Notes: a model not told the origin generated them from the letters alone. Positions 8,715 through 16,892 are shown, numbered from the stretch's first letter. The stretch is DNA of 64,000 nucleotides from an uncultured Cohaesibacter sp. (GCF_963676275.1 NZ_OY781091.1:1156775-1220774); one strand, 5' to 3'. Numbers and translations: made by a program.

Positions 8715-9089
8715 CTATTCCTGATCGGCGACAAAGGCCTTGTAGGCGTCTTCGTCCATCAGATCCTCAAGCTGGCTCTTGTCGGCAATGGTCATCTTGA
8801 TGAACCATGCGCCGCCTTCGGCGTCGCTATTGACCAGAGCAGGATCCTCCTCCAGAGCGTCATTCACTTCGCTGACTTCGCCATCGATTGGCGCATAGAC
8901 TTCGGATGCGGCCTTGACGCTTTCCACCACGGCAGCCTCGTCGCCCTTTTCCAGTTCCTTGCCAACTTCCGGCAGTTCGACAAATACGACGTCGCCCAGC
9001 TGTTTCTGGGCAAAATCCGTGATGCCAATGGTCGCTGTCTTGCCAGCCACCTCAACCCATTCATGGTCTTCGCTATAATAGGTGGTCAT
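8715..9089 (-). CDS. gcvH: Glycine cleavage system H protein
   Basis: A 124-residue lipoyl carrier protein that shuttles the aminomethyl group among the P, T and L proteins. The lipoylation site is Lys59 in [15 protein letters not shown], and [30 protein letters not shown] and [21 protein letters not shown] are typical family segments. Length is normal. It follows gcvT on the same strand after about 115 bases and ends at a strong terminator, so the two are probably one transcript under the glycine riboswitch upstream of gcvT. Confidence 0.97.
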   Translation of the reverse strand: MTTYYSEDHEWVEVAGKTATIGITDFAQKQLGDVVFVELPEVGKELEKGDEAAVVESVKAASEVYAPIDGEVSEVNDALEEDPALVNSDAEGGAWFIKMTIADKSQLEDLMDEDAYKAFVADQE

Positions 9090-9205
9090 GTCTGTGATCC
9101 CTCTGTCTTTGCGATGATATTTCTACTGTTGCTCTCGGGCGGGCCGATTGGCCCACTTGTTTCTCTTCGGCCCTGTTATCGAGCCCTGTTATCGGGCTTC
9201 ACCCA

Positions 9206-10342
9206 TCAGGGCTTGCGGATATAGCGCTGCGGAACGAATGGCATGGGTGCGACTTCGGCTTCCAGCGCGCGTTTGCGCACGGCCAGCTTCACTTTCGTGC
9301 CCTCGCTGGCAAAAGCCGGCGGCACATAGCCCATGGCAATCGGAGCCTGCAAGGAGGGCGCAAAGCCTCCCGATGTCACGATGCCGATCACCTTGCCGTC
9401 CATATCCTGAATTTCTGCCCCTTCGCGAGCCGGAGCCTTGCCTTCGATCCTGAGGCCGACACGAATACGGGCAGGACCTTCTGTCAAACCCTTGAGGATG
9501 CGATCCGCGCCCGGAAAGGCCTTGTCCTCACGGCGGCTTTTCTGGATTGCCCATCCCAGATCGGCTTCAGCCGGATCGGTATTTTCATCCAGATCATGGC
9601 CATAAAGGCAGAGGCCGCTTTCAAGGCGCAGGCTGTCACGCGCACCAAGCCCTGCCGGTTGCACCTCCGCTTCGTTGAGCAGCAGGCGGGCGATCGCTTC
9701 GGCATCATCTGCGGCGCAGGAAATCTCGAAGCCGTCCTCGCCGGTATAGCCACAGCGGGAAATGCCGACGCTTTTGCCATCGATCTGATCAAGGGTGTGC
9801 GACATGAAGGTCAGGCTGTCCGCGTTTGGCGCATGGCGCGAAAGCGCGTCGACGGCCTTTGGCCCTTGCAGAGCAATCAGGGCCTTGTCATCAAGTCGCT
9901 TGAGGGTGATGCCTTGAGGCAAATTCTGTTCAAGGAAAGCATAGTCCTTTTCCTTGCATGCACCATTGACCACCAGCATCAGGGTGCCATCCAGCGCCGG
10001 ATCGGCCGGGCGCGTCACGATGAAATCATCGATGATGCCACCACTCTCATTGAGAAACACGCTATAGCGCATGCGGCCCGGAGCCAGCTTGGCAAAAGCG
10101 GAAGGGGTCAGCGCTTCGAGCGCTCTGGCTGTGGTCTCATGGTCTGGGCCTTCAAGCAGCGCCTGTCCCATATGGGATACGTCAAACAGAGCTGCGCTGT
10201 CGCGGCAGTGAATATGCTCGGCCATGATGCCTGCCGGATAGCGCACGGGCAGGGCATAGCCGGCAAAGTCTACTAGGCTTCCGCCCAATTCTTCATGCAG
10301 AGCAAACAGGGGAGTCTTTAGGGCACCATTCAGGTCAGCCAT
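9206..10342 (-). CDS. gcvT: Glycine cleavage system aminomethyltransferase (T protein)
   Basis: A 378-residue tetrahydrofolate-dependent aminomethyltransferase that releases ammonia from the H-protein-bound intermediate and forms methylene-tetrahydrofolate. Family segments seen: GGSLVDFAGYALPV, DVSHMGQALLEG, CGYTGEDGFEI, GLGARDSLRLESGLCLYGHD and a C-terminal barrel with GIVTSGGFAPSLQAPIAMGYV. The start is MADLNGALKTPLF; the reading frame is open 15 codons further upstream, but these have no family similarity. A tandem glycine riboswitch about 100 bases upstream controls it. Confidence 0.96.
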   Translation of the reverse strand: MADLNGALKTPLFALHEELGGSLVDFAGYALPVRYPAGIMAEHIHCRDSAALFDVSHMGQALLEGPDHETTARALEALTPSAFAKLAPGRMRYSVFLNESGGIIDDFIVTRPADPALDGTLMLVVNGACKEKDYAFLEQNLPQGITLKRLDDKALIALQGPKAVDALSRHAPNADSLTFMSHTLDQIDGKSVGISRCGYTGEDGFEISCAADDAEAIARLLLNEAEVQPAGLGARDSLRLESGLCLYGHDLDENTDPAEADLGWAIQKSRREDKAFPGADRILKGLTEGPARIRVGLRIEGKAPAREGAEIQDMDGKVIGIVTSGGFAPSLQAPIAMGYVPPAFASEGTKVKLAVRKRALEAEVAPMPFVPQRYIRKP

Positions 10343-10444
10343 GGCATTTCTCTTTCTGGTCCTGGTGCCTGCTGAAGGGCGGCACACATTGGTTGCACGG
10401 GTGCAGACTGGAATTCTCCGGAAATGAAGGGTCCATTCGCATCG

Positions 10445-10690
10445 GTGCCTCCTCTGTCACAGAACCTGAGAGATTTCCTGCTTCCTGCCATGGCAACAAG
10501 GCCATAGGGCAAGAAGGCAGCTGCTTCCTTCGGTGAGCCCTCAAGGCGGCTTTCCTTGCGGAGCCGTCTCTGGGCTGCTTTCCAGAGTTCGCTGGTCGGG
10601 CGGTCCCTTGTGCCTGAGAGTTTCCGAGGCGGTTGCTCCTTCGGCGCCATCGATGCCCCAAGAGGGTCGACAGCTCTCCCGCTGACCTTG
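10445..10690 (-). promoter_or_regulatory. Tandem glycine riboswitch upstream of gcvT
   Basis: On the reverse strand two glycine aptamers stand in series. Aptamer 1 (about 10598-10686) has GCGGGAGAGC, GCGCCGAAGGAGCAA and CGGAAACTCTCAGGCACA. Aptamer 2 (about 10449-10593) has CGAACTCTGGAAAGC, CTCACCGAAGGAAGCA and CAGGAAATCTCTCAGG. A short linker joins them. These are the conserved core boxes of the class. In proteobacteria such tandem switches turn on glycine cleavage genes when glycine is abundant, and its position before gcvT agrees. Exact ends are estimates. Confidence 0.95.
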
Positions 10691-11000
10691 AGCCGAACCG
10701 CAAGCGGCGGTTCATGCTGCAGGATCGCGATAGTCTTTCCTGCCCGACAAAGGTGCTTGCCGGTGGCCATAAAGTCAAGACGGGAATGTTATCTTTGGGC
10801 GGGTCCCAACGACAAAATATGTGTGAAACGGCAAGATGGTCCTACCGGCAGTTGCTGTCATCAGGGCTTGCGGTCTCAATGGCTTGTCCTGACCGCAGAA
10901 TCGATGGTCTGATCCGGCTCGCCGCCCCAAGCTCTTGTCAGATTGGGGCGCAGCCTTGCTTGTGCGATGGCAGCTTCTTGAGCTTCACCGCTTCACGTTA

Positions 11001-11846
11001 TCAGGCTGTGGCCTGCTGTTTCTGGGCCAACACGAGATGACCATAGATCGGTTTGCCCTCATCGGTGCGGACCACGATCAGCTCGAAATGCCTAACATCC
11101 ATCCGGTTGGCATCCAGCAACTGGCGGATATAGCGCTCGGAATGGGCAAAGCGCTGCTTTGGCCCGACCTTGAAGGCTTCATTCCTGAATTCTTCCTCCG
11201 GCAGGGTTTCCGAGGAGAAGGCAAATAGTCCGCCCGCATCAAGGCAACGGCCCACATGGTGGAATTTCTCTTCCAGTTCGCCCAGATAGGGCAGCACGTC
11301 GGTCGAGACAATCAGATCCCAGCCGCTGGCCTCGCCTTCTCCGTCATCCTCGATTTCGCTGAGAAACTCGACGACGTCGCCAGCATAAAGGTCGTCATAG
11401 ACTTCCTTGTCATAGGCTTCGTCGAGCATGCCGGTGGAAATATCCACCCCGATCATATTGTCTACCCGTTCCTTCATGGAAATGCCGGTCAGGCCGGTGC
11501 CGCAGCCAAGATCCAGCATGCGGGCAAAGCGGCGTTCCGGCTGGTAGGCCGTGATCATTTCGCGCACCATCATCGGCACGGCATAGCCCAGATCATCCAC
11601 GAGAATCTTTTCAAACGCCGCCGCATGCTGATCAAACAATGTCGCCACATAGGCAACCGGCGCCTTGTTTGGCGAAGGACCGCGCTGCATGGAGGCGAGA
11701 CGCACCGAAGCGCCGATATGATCTTCCGGATCCAGTTGCAGCGCTTTGCGATAGCCCTCGGCGGCTTCGTCGAATTTGCCAGCCTTTTCAAGCTGTAGTG
11801 CATTATTATAGGCCTCTTGCAAGGCGTCGAGGTCAATCTCGGACAT
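11001..11846 (-). CDS. TPR-containing class I SAM-dependent methyltransferase
   Basis: A 281-residue protein. Residues about 8-45 form a tetratricopeptide-type repeat (AYNNALQLEKAGKFDEAAEGY, ALQLDPEDHIG). The methyltransferase core starts near residue 108 with motif I LDLGCGTGLTG, an acidic second strand MIGVDIS, and DLIVSTDVLPYLGEL as motif IV. It ends with a small strand cap (HFELIVVRTDEGKPIYGHLVLA). Such proteins are widespread in alphaproteobacteria with no agreed substrate. Between its stop codon and the gcvT leader nothing else is seen. Confidence 0.87.
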   Translation of the reverse strand: MSEIDLDALQEAYNNALQLEKAGKFDEAAEGYRKALQLDPEDHIGASVRLASMQRGPSPNKAPVAYVATLFDQHAAAFEKILVDDLGYAVPMMVREMITAYQPERRFARMLDLGCGTGLTGISMKERVDNMIGVDISTGMLDEAYDKEVYDDLYAGDVVEFLSEIEDDGEGEASGWDLIVSTDVLPYLGELEEKFHHVGRCLDAGGLFAFSSETLPEEEFRNEAFKVGPKQRFAHSERYIRQLLDANRMDVRHFELIVVRTDEGKPIYGHLVLAQKQQATA

Positions 11847-12014
11847 GGCTCTCTTCCAGATGTCATCTCTGCCGCAATATCGGCAAGCGGTTTGGCTTTG
11901 GCGATAGCTCTACACCGCAGCCCATTCAAGGGCAAGCATCTTGCGCAGGGAGCAAGGGTTGGCTAGACAGGGCAGGAATCGTCAGAACCGCCGGAACGGC
12001 GCGAAGGAGCCAGC

Positions 12015-12119
12015 ATGAGCAAAGGGGCTATCTATACCGACGGAGCCTGCTCGGGCACTCCGGGACCATCGCCCTCTACGCCCGCAGCGCCATCGGCGCG
12101 AGGACGAGAAAACCACTAG
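12015..12119 (+). pseudogene. rnhA 5' fragment, copy 1 (34-codon frame)
   Basis: Behind its own GAAGGAG site this frame reads [14 protein letters not shown], as RNase HI does, then [20 protein letters not shown] and stops. It carries only the first beta strand with the first catalytic aspartate, so it cannot be an enzyme. It could be translated into a 34-residue peptide. It is the more diverged of the two fragments. Confidence 0.8.
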
Positions 12120-12150
12120 AAGAGCCGCCGGAAAGGGCGAAGGAGCCAGC

Positions 12151-12255
12151 ATGAGCAAAGTGACAATCTATACCGACGGGGCCTGCTCGGGCACTCCGGG
12201 ACCATCGCCCTCTACGCCCGCAGCGCCATCGGCGCGAGGACGAGAAAACCACTAG
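12151..12255 (+). pseudogene. rnhA 5' fragment, copy 2 (34-codon frame)
   Basis: It reads [14 protein letters not shown], identical to true rnhA, then the same 20-residue foreign tail as copy 1 and a stop. The stop is 32 bases before the true rnhA start codon, and the same ribosome binding site precedes each start, so reinitiation into rnhA is possible. Confidence 0.8.
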
Positions 12256-12287
12256 AAGAGCCGCCGGAAAGGTGCGAAGGAGCCAGC

Positions 12288-12728
12288 ATGAGCAAAGTGA
12301 CAATCTATACCGACGGGGCCTGCTCGGGCAATCCGGGGCCAGGCGGCTGGGGAGCCTTGCTGACCATGGGCGACCATGAGAAGGAGCTGTGTGGCGGCGA
12401 AGCCAACACCACCAACAATCGCATGGAGCTAACGGCGGCAATCGAGGCTCTCAACGCGCTGACACGTGCCTGCGAGGTGGATCTCTATACCGACAGCCAA
12501 TATGTCAAAGGGGGAATCACCGGCTGGATTTATGGCTGGAAGAAAAATGGCTGGAAAACTTCGGCCAAGAAGCCGGTCAAGAATGTCGAGCTTTGGCAGG
12601 CGCTTGATGAGGCCTTGAGACGGCACAAGGTGGAATGGCACTGGGTCAAGGGCCATGCCGGCCATGATGGCAATGAACGCGCCGACGAGTTGGCCCGGCG
12701 CGGAATGGCTCCCTTCAAGGAAGGGTAG
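12288..12728 (+). CDS. rnhA: Ribonuclease HI
   Basis: A 146-residue RNase HI, which degrades RNA in RNA-DNA hybrids. The four metal-binding acids are present: Asp9 (YTDGACSG), Glu47 (NRMELTA), Asp69 (YTDSQYV) and Asp133 (NERADELA), with the active-site His123 in KGHAGHDG. The basic handle [20 protein letters not shown] is also there. The start is the third of three repeated ribosome-binding-site/ATG units. In related genomes rnhA usually follows thrB; here that neighbour is missing and the repeat stands in its place. Confidence 0.97.
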   Translation: MSKVTIYTDGACSGNPGPGGWGALLTMGDHEKELCGGEANTTNNRMELTAAIEALNALTRACEVDLYTDSQYVKGGITGWIYGWKKNGWKTSAKKPVKNVELWQALDEALRRHKVEWHWVKGHAGHDGNERADELARRGMAPFKEG

Positions 12729-12788
12729 GGCGCAAGCAAAGAAAGAGAGACAGGCTCGCTTTCCTGCGCTATCGGCAAGAGCTTGGCG

Positions 12789-13112
12789 CTATCCGCGTAT
12801 CATGGTCGACAGCTGACGGATATGGGCGTGGCCGGAGCGCCGGACATCCTCCACCTCGCCAAGCAAGGCGACACCCATATGGGAGCCATGCCGCCAGATC
12901 ACCTGAACAGGCGCTATGGTTCCCTCCTTGCGATCCAGCAGGGAAAGGTCATTCGACAGCATGAGGTCAGGATCAACAGTAATCTGCATGCCGCTGCCGC
13001 TCTCATTGCGAATGGTGCAATCCACGCTCATCATGAAATTATGAAAAAACAGCTTGGCACCCTTGAAGACCCGACGTCGCAGGCTCTTTCTGCGTTCCAG
13101 TATGACTGTCAT
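12789..13112 (-). CDS. PilZ domain protein 1
   Basis: A 107-residue single-domain protein. The cyclic-di-GMP motifs of PilZ are both visible: RxxxR in ERRKSLRRRV near the N-terminus and NxSxxG in IRNESGSGMQI. The strand pattern then runs through APVQVIWRHGSHMGVALLG, which is the usual v.WR....G..F end of the domain. It is a paralogue of the PilZ gene about 480 bases away on the same strand. It is convergent with rnhA. Function is probably binding of cyclic-di-GMP and adjusting a partner; the partner is unknown. Confidence 0.85.
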   Translation of the reverse strand: MTVILERRKSLRRRVFKGAKLFFHNFMMSVDCTIRNESGSGMQITVDPDLMLSNDLSLLDRKEGTIAPVQVIWRHGSHMGVALLGEVEDVRRSGHAHIRQLSTMIRG

Positions 13113-13588
13113 CGTACTTGCTCCCTCCCGTCATTCAGGATGAACCGGGATGACGATTTCTCAATTCTTATCAAAATGTAAACCGTCAGAAAAAATCTTC
13201 AACATTTGTTAAGAAATTCCTATAAGTTGTATTAATGAAAGATTAACGCGCCTTTGTGCTGGGCATTTGTTGCTGCAATTTTCCAAGTGCAACAGTTGGT
13301 TGGATGGTTAAGCCGCGCTCAGGGACACATTGACAGGTTGTGTTTTCTCTGCTGTTCCAGATTGCAATCAAGGCGGGGAGGGGGGCTGAACCCTGCCGAG
13401 GCATCTTGCAGCACCCCTTGCGCCGCCCTTGGCCGCTGCGCGAGATCTGGCAAAACAAAAGGCAGACCATTTGGCCTGCCTTTGAGTTGGTGTGTGAGAA
13501 CGTGCTTTTAATTCTGATAAACCGTCAAACCGGTGCAACAGGAAGCAGAAAACTCGATCCGCCTTGCAGCATCTTCCTGTTTGTGTCG
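13113..13588. other. Gap between the two PilZ genes
   Basis: About 476 bases. It holds a likely terminator for the right-hand PilZ gene (listed separately) and an AT-rich stretch near 13150-13245 that should contain the promoter of the left-hand PilZ gene. Short reading frames exist but none looks real. Confidence 0.6.
13451..13483 (-). terminator. Terminator downstream of PilZ gene 2
   Basis: An 8-bp stem AAAGGCAG / CTGCCTTT with a 10-base loop. On the reverse strand the stem runs into TTTGTTTTG. It lies about 105 bases behind the stop codon of the second PilZ gene. Confidence 0.7.
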
Positions 13589-13933
13589 TTACAGTCTTCT
13601 GGCTCCTATGATCGAAAGGCGTCTTATGTTGGCGCTCGGAATGTGATCGAAATCGGTCATCTTGCCGACAAAGCGGATGCCTGCCTTTGCACCATCGCGC
13701 CAGATCACGTCGGCATCCACCAGTTTGCCCGATTTCCTGTCCAGCAGAGAAAAGCGATCCGGCAATCTGGACGCCATTTCCCGATCAACAATGATATGCA
13801 TGCCATCGCTGCTCTCATTATTGATATGGCAATCAAGCATCAGAGAGAAATTGCCACAGAAAAGCTTGCCGCTTTTCAGCACAGGGTGCCGCGGAGCATG
13901 TCTGCGTTCTTCCATTTGAAAGATGCTATCCAT
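13589..13933 (-). CDS. PilZ domain protein 2
   Basis: A 114-residue PilZ protein. RxxxR is in MEERRHAPRHPV and NxSxxG is in HINNESSDGMHI; the end of the fold is DADVIWRDGAKAGIRFVGKM. It shares with PilZ protein 1 the order RR...R, LFF/LFC.NF, DC.I.NES..GM.I, SLLDRK.G, VIWR, so the two arose by duplication. Possible starts are MDSIFQMEERR or the inner MEERR; the first is listed. It faces a long upstream gap with the likely promoter. Confidence 0.85.
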   Translation of the reverse strand: MDSIFQMEERRHAPRHPVLKSGKLFCGNFSLMLDCHINNESSDGMHIIVDREMASRLPDRFSLLDRKSGKLVDADVIWRDGAKAGIRFVGKMTDFDHIPSANIRRLSIIGARRL

Positions 13934-14725
13934 TCATGAGACCTCTGGATCAAGGAAAGAATCTGTTCGAGCCTTTGCAACTGGTAGATTTCTTCATGAT
14001 CATTTTGTTCAAATTTTATCGATTTTTGCCTGTCTTCGCATTGGAGATCTCTAAAGATCGTTAAAAAAGTGTATATGCCATTCATTATAGCCAGAGATGT
14101 GGGAAAAACGACTTTGAATTCATGTGGTTAGAAGGGCTATTCGATCGCTCTTGCAAATTGGAACGGTTGAAAACTTCTCTCACAACCCGCATTTGTTGCA
14201 GTTGTGTGACGCAGATTCTGCGAAATTTTTATTTCCCAATTTGCCAAAATGTTTTTGAACAAGAACGAAACGGGTACGTCTGGGGATAACGAATTTGGCA
14301 GCATTAGGGCAAAAAAAATAAAATTTTTAGGCTCTGGATGAGCTTGACACGGCGTGTTGCTAGATTCCTCAGAGGCTTAAGAAAAGGTTAACTGGGGATT
14401 TGTGGATAGTGCAAAAATCGCTTGATGGCTTTAGTGGAAAAGCTTGCGAAAGAATCATTTCCAAAATCTTTTCTGCTTGTCAAAGTGGCTCCACGACATT
14501 TTCAGGTCGGGGTTGTCGCAAGAAGAACGGACAGAAGAGAGCATCTTTGCTCGCCATCTGCATCTGTCTTTCACAAAGACAAATCCCCAAGCAAAAAGCG
14601 CAAGCATTGAGGCAAGGCAACTTCGCCAGGCAAGCGCTTTTCCTGTCTATGACGTATATCGGGCCCTTCTTTGATGCGGCACATCAATCGGGATGGGTCT
14701 GATATTCAGGATGGCATGACCACAA
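13934..14725. other. Long AT-rich gap upstream of the ParD-like gene
   Basis: About 790 bases without a supported gene. The first half is AT-rich (for example around 13970-14060 and 14220-14330) and should hold the promoter of PilZ gene 2. Three overlapping frames of 60-100 codons on the + strand around 14400-14700 have no family features and no good ribosome binding site. Confidence 0.6.
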
Positions 14726-15091
14726 ATGAAAGGCGAAGCTGACGTGAATAAGACAGATAACACGGTAGAAATCGGAGCTTACTTCGAGCAGTTCATCTCC
14801 AAGCAGGTGGCAAGCGGACGTTTTTCCAGTGATATGGAAGTGCTGCAAGCCGGTTTGCGTCTTCTGGAAGAAAAAGAACTGCGTTTCCATCTGGAAAAGA
14901 GCAAGCTGACAGATAACGGCCTTGATGGGGAAGACGCTTTGTCTTCATCCGATATGGATGCTGGCGAAATGCCTCGTTCCTTCACCCAGGCCATGCGAGC
15001 ACTGGCAACAGCTGCAAGCGATACCGACAATGCTCTGCCCGCTATTCCCGTTACAAAGGGCCTGCTGCGTCCGCAGATTGCTGCGGAATAA
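14726..15091 (+). CDS. ParD-like antitoxin (ribbon-helix-helix), no toxin gene beside it
   Basis: A 121-residue protein. Residues about 12-52 match the ParD pattern: Y.EQFISKQVASGRFSS, then EVLQAGLRLLEEKE, giving a ribbon-helix-helix DNA-binding fold. ParD proteins are normally about 80-90 residues; here the C-terminus is longer and includes an acidic, serine-rich stretch (GEDALSSSDMDAGE). No ParE-like frame is found on either side, so it is an orphan. The ATG at 14726 is used; a GTG at 14744 with AAGGCGAAG upstream is an equally possible start. A strong terminator follows. Confidence 0.82.
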   Translation: MKGEADVNKTDNTVEIGAYFEQFISKQVASGRFSSDMEVLQAGLRLLEEKELRFHLEKSKLTDNGLDGEDALSSSDMDAGEMPRSFTQAMRALATAASDTDNALPAIPVTKGLLRPQIAAE

Positions 15092-15120
15092 TCAAAAGTA
15101 AGACAGGAACATAGCCTTTC

Positions 15121-15158
15121 AAAGAAAGCAGCGCCCCCCGCGCTGCTTTCTTTGTTTG
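15121..15158 (+). terminator. Strong terminator behind the ParD-like gene
   Basis: Perfect 13-bp stem AAAGAAAGCAGCG / CGCTGCTTTCTTT with a 7-base C-rich loop, followed by GTTTG. It lies 30 bases after the stop codon. Confidence 0.9.
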
Positions 15159-15262
15159 TGGGCTTTGGTCTTCGGGCTGGATAGGCGTTTCTTGCGGGCG
15201 AGAGATCAGCGCATGCTGCATCTATGACAATTCACGCGCTATCCGGATTGTTCCTTTGCCCG

Positions 15263-15310
15263 TTAATCCCAATGCGCATTAATTCCAATGCCCGATAATT
15301 CCAATGGATG
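15263..15310. repeat. Three tandem 16-bp repeats upstream of thrC
   Basis: The units are TTAATCCCAATGCGCA, TTAATTCCAATGCCCG and ATAATTCCAATGGATG, head to tail. The common core is TAATTCCAATG. They lie about 130 bases before the thrC start, in the only gap where a thrC promoter can be. Regular spacing of 16 bases suggests binding by a protein in several copies, but no such protein is evident. Confidence 0.8.
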
Positions 15311-15437
15311 ACTGTTCGCCTTGACCGCACGGTTCAAGCCTCTTGCCCTGAAAATCGCGAAGATGTAGGGTGCCGCGCATATGAAAAGCGCGCCGTCAGC
15401 CTTGATATGGGCGCACAGATATAAGGGCTTTAAAGAC

Positions 15438-16892
15438 GTGAAATATGTGAGCACGCGGGGCAATGCGCCTGAACTGGGCTTTTGTGATGCCATTCTGGCA
15501 GGGCTTGCCAGTGACGGAGGCCTTTATGTGCCCAAGGTCTGGCCGACTCTGGGCGATGAGGAAATCGCCTCATTGGCCGGAAAAAGCTATGCGGAAATCG
15601 CTTTCGCGGTCATGTGGCCCTATGTCGAGGGCGAAATTGCGGAGGAAACCTTCCGCACCATGATCAATGAAGCCTATGCCAGCTTCCGCCATGATGCCGT
15701 CGCGCCTCTGGTCCAGACCGGCCCGAATGAATATGTGCTTGAACTGTTCCACGGCCCCACGCTGGCCTTCAAGGATGTGGCCATGCAGCTTCTGGCCCGT
15801 CTCATGGATTATGTTCTGGCCGAAAAGGGAGCCCGCGCCACCATCGTCGGGGCGACATCCGGCGATACCGGCGGCGCTGCCATCGAGGCTTTCCGTGGCC
15901 GCTCCAATACCGATATTTTCATTCTCTTCCCCAATGGCAAGGTTTCTTCGGTGCAGCAGCGCCAGATGACCTCCGTGCTCGATGACAATGTGCATTGCAT
16001 CGCCCTTAACGGCAATTTCGATGATTGTCAGGGGCTGCTCAAGGACATGTTCGCCCATCAGAGCTTCCGCGACACCATTGCCATGTCCGGGGTAAATTCG
16101 ATCAACTGGGGCCGCATCATGGCCCAGATCGTCTATTATTTCTCCTCCGCCCTGTCTCTGGGGGCGCCATTCCGTCCGGTATCCTTCACGGTGCCGACTG
16201 GCAATTTCGGCGATATTTTCGCAGGCTTTGTTGCCAAGCAGATGGGCCTGCCGATCGACAAGCTGATCATTGCCACCAACCAGAATGACATTCTGGCCCG
16301 CACGCTGGAAAGCGGTAGCTACGAGGTCAGGGGTGTCAATCCGTCCGTCTCGCCAAGCATGGATATTCAGGTTTCGTCCAATTTCGAGCGCCTGTTGTTC
16401 GAACTGCATGAAAGGGACAGCGGCGCTGTTAACCGCATGATGGCCGGTTTGAAGCAGTCTGGCTCTTTCTCCATCGAGGAGCAGCCTCTGGCGCTTCTGC
16501 GTCAGGGCTTTGCAGCAGATCGCGCCAGCGAGGAAGACACCGCACACACCATCAAGACCGTGTTGGCCGACAGTGGCTATCTGCTCGATCCCCATTCGGC
16601 TGTCGGTGTTCATGTCGCCCGCAAAATCGCCGCCGCTAGCCTTGCTGCCAAGGCCGAAGAGGATGATTCCGAAGAGGGCTGTCTGGCACCAATGATCGTG
16701 CTTTCAACGGCCCATCCCGCCAAGTTCCCCGCCGCTGTCGAGGCAGCATCAGGGCAATATCCAGCCCTGCCGGTCTGGCTTGGCGATCTGATGGAGCGGC
16801 AAGAGCGCCTCAGCGTCATCGACAACAAGCTCGAAGATGTCGAAGCCTTCATTCTTGAACATTCTCGCGCCGCCAAACAGAAAGACGCCTGA
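15438..16892 (+). CDS. thrC: Threonine synthase
   Basis: A 484-residue PLP enzyme that converts O-phosphohomoserine to threonine. The PLP lysine is Lys112 in GPTLAFKDVAMQ; the phosphate loop is GATSGDTGGAAIEAF; the long-form N-terminus KYVSTRGNAPELGF and SINWGRIMAQIVYYF are also typical. Start: family members begin with M/V-KYVSTRG, so the GTG at 15438 is used; an ATG 57 bases upstream adds residues with no family likeness. It is followed by an M16 peptidase gene, the usual arrangement in this group. Confidence 0.96.
   Translation: MKYVSTRGNAPELGFCDAILAGLASDGGLYVPKVWPTLGDEEIASLAGKSYAEIAFAVMWPYVEGEIAEETFRTMINEAYASFRHDAVAPLVQTGPNEYVLELFHGPTLAFKDVAMQLLARLMDYVLAEKGARATIVGATSGDTGGAAIEAFRGRSNTDIFILFPNGKVSSVQQRQMTSVLDDNVHCIALNGNFDDCQGLLKDMFAHQSFRDTIAMSGVNSINWGRIMAQIVYYFSSALSLGAPFRPVSFTVPTGNFGDIFAGFVAKQMGLPIDKLIIATNQNDILARTLESGSYEVRGVNPSVSPSMDIQVSSNFERLLFELHERDSGAVNRMMAGLKQSGSFSIEEQPLALLRQGFAADRASEEDTAHTIKTVLADSGYLLDPHSAVGVHVARKIAAASLAAKAEEDDSEEGCLAPMIVLSTAHPAKFPAAVEAASGQYPALPVWLGDLMERQERLSVIDNKLEDVEAFILEHSRAAKQKDA

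Larger units (their letters stand above)
11988..12337 (+). repeat. Tandem 136/137-bp repeat carrying the start of rnhA (two full copies plus the real gene start)
   Basis: Copy 1 runs from about 11988, copy 2 from 12125, and the third, partial copy from 12261 merges into rnhA itself. Each unit holds CCGCCGGAA, the ribosome binding site GCGAAGGAGCCAGC and the first 14 codons of rnhA. In copies 1 and 2 this is followed by an identical stretch of about 60 bases that is not in rnhA and ends in a stop codon. Copy 2 equals rnhA over the first 14 codons; copy 1 differs at codons 4, 5 and 10. Confidence 0.95.

Noticed and set aside
10330-10778. Two overlapping reverse-strand frames of about 146 codons upstream of gcvT
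   Set aside because: They coincide with the glycine riboswitch, which explains the conserved sequence better than a protein.
12076-12441. A 121-codon reverse-strand frame with internally repeated sequence across the rnhA repeats
   Set aside because: The repetition is explained by the tandem DNA repeat; the frame is opposite to the duplicated rnhA starts.
14400-14702. Overlapping 60-100 codon frames in the gap before the ParD-like gene, considered as a possible ParE toxin
   Set aside because: No ParE features, no good ribosome binding site, and the wrong order for a ParDE pair.
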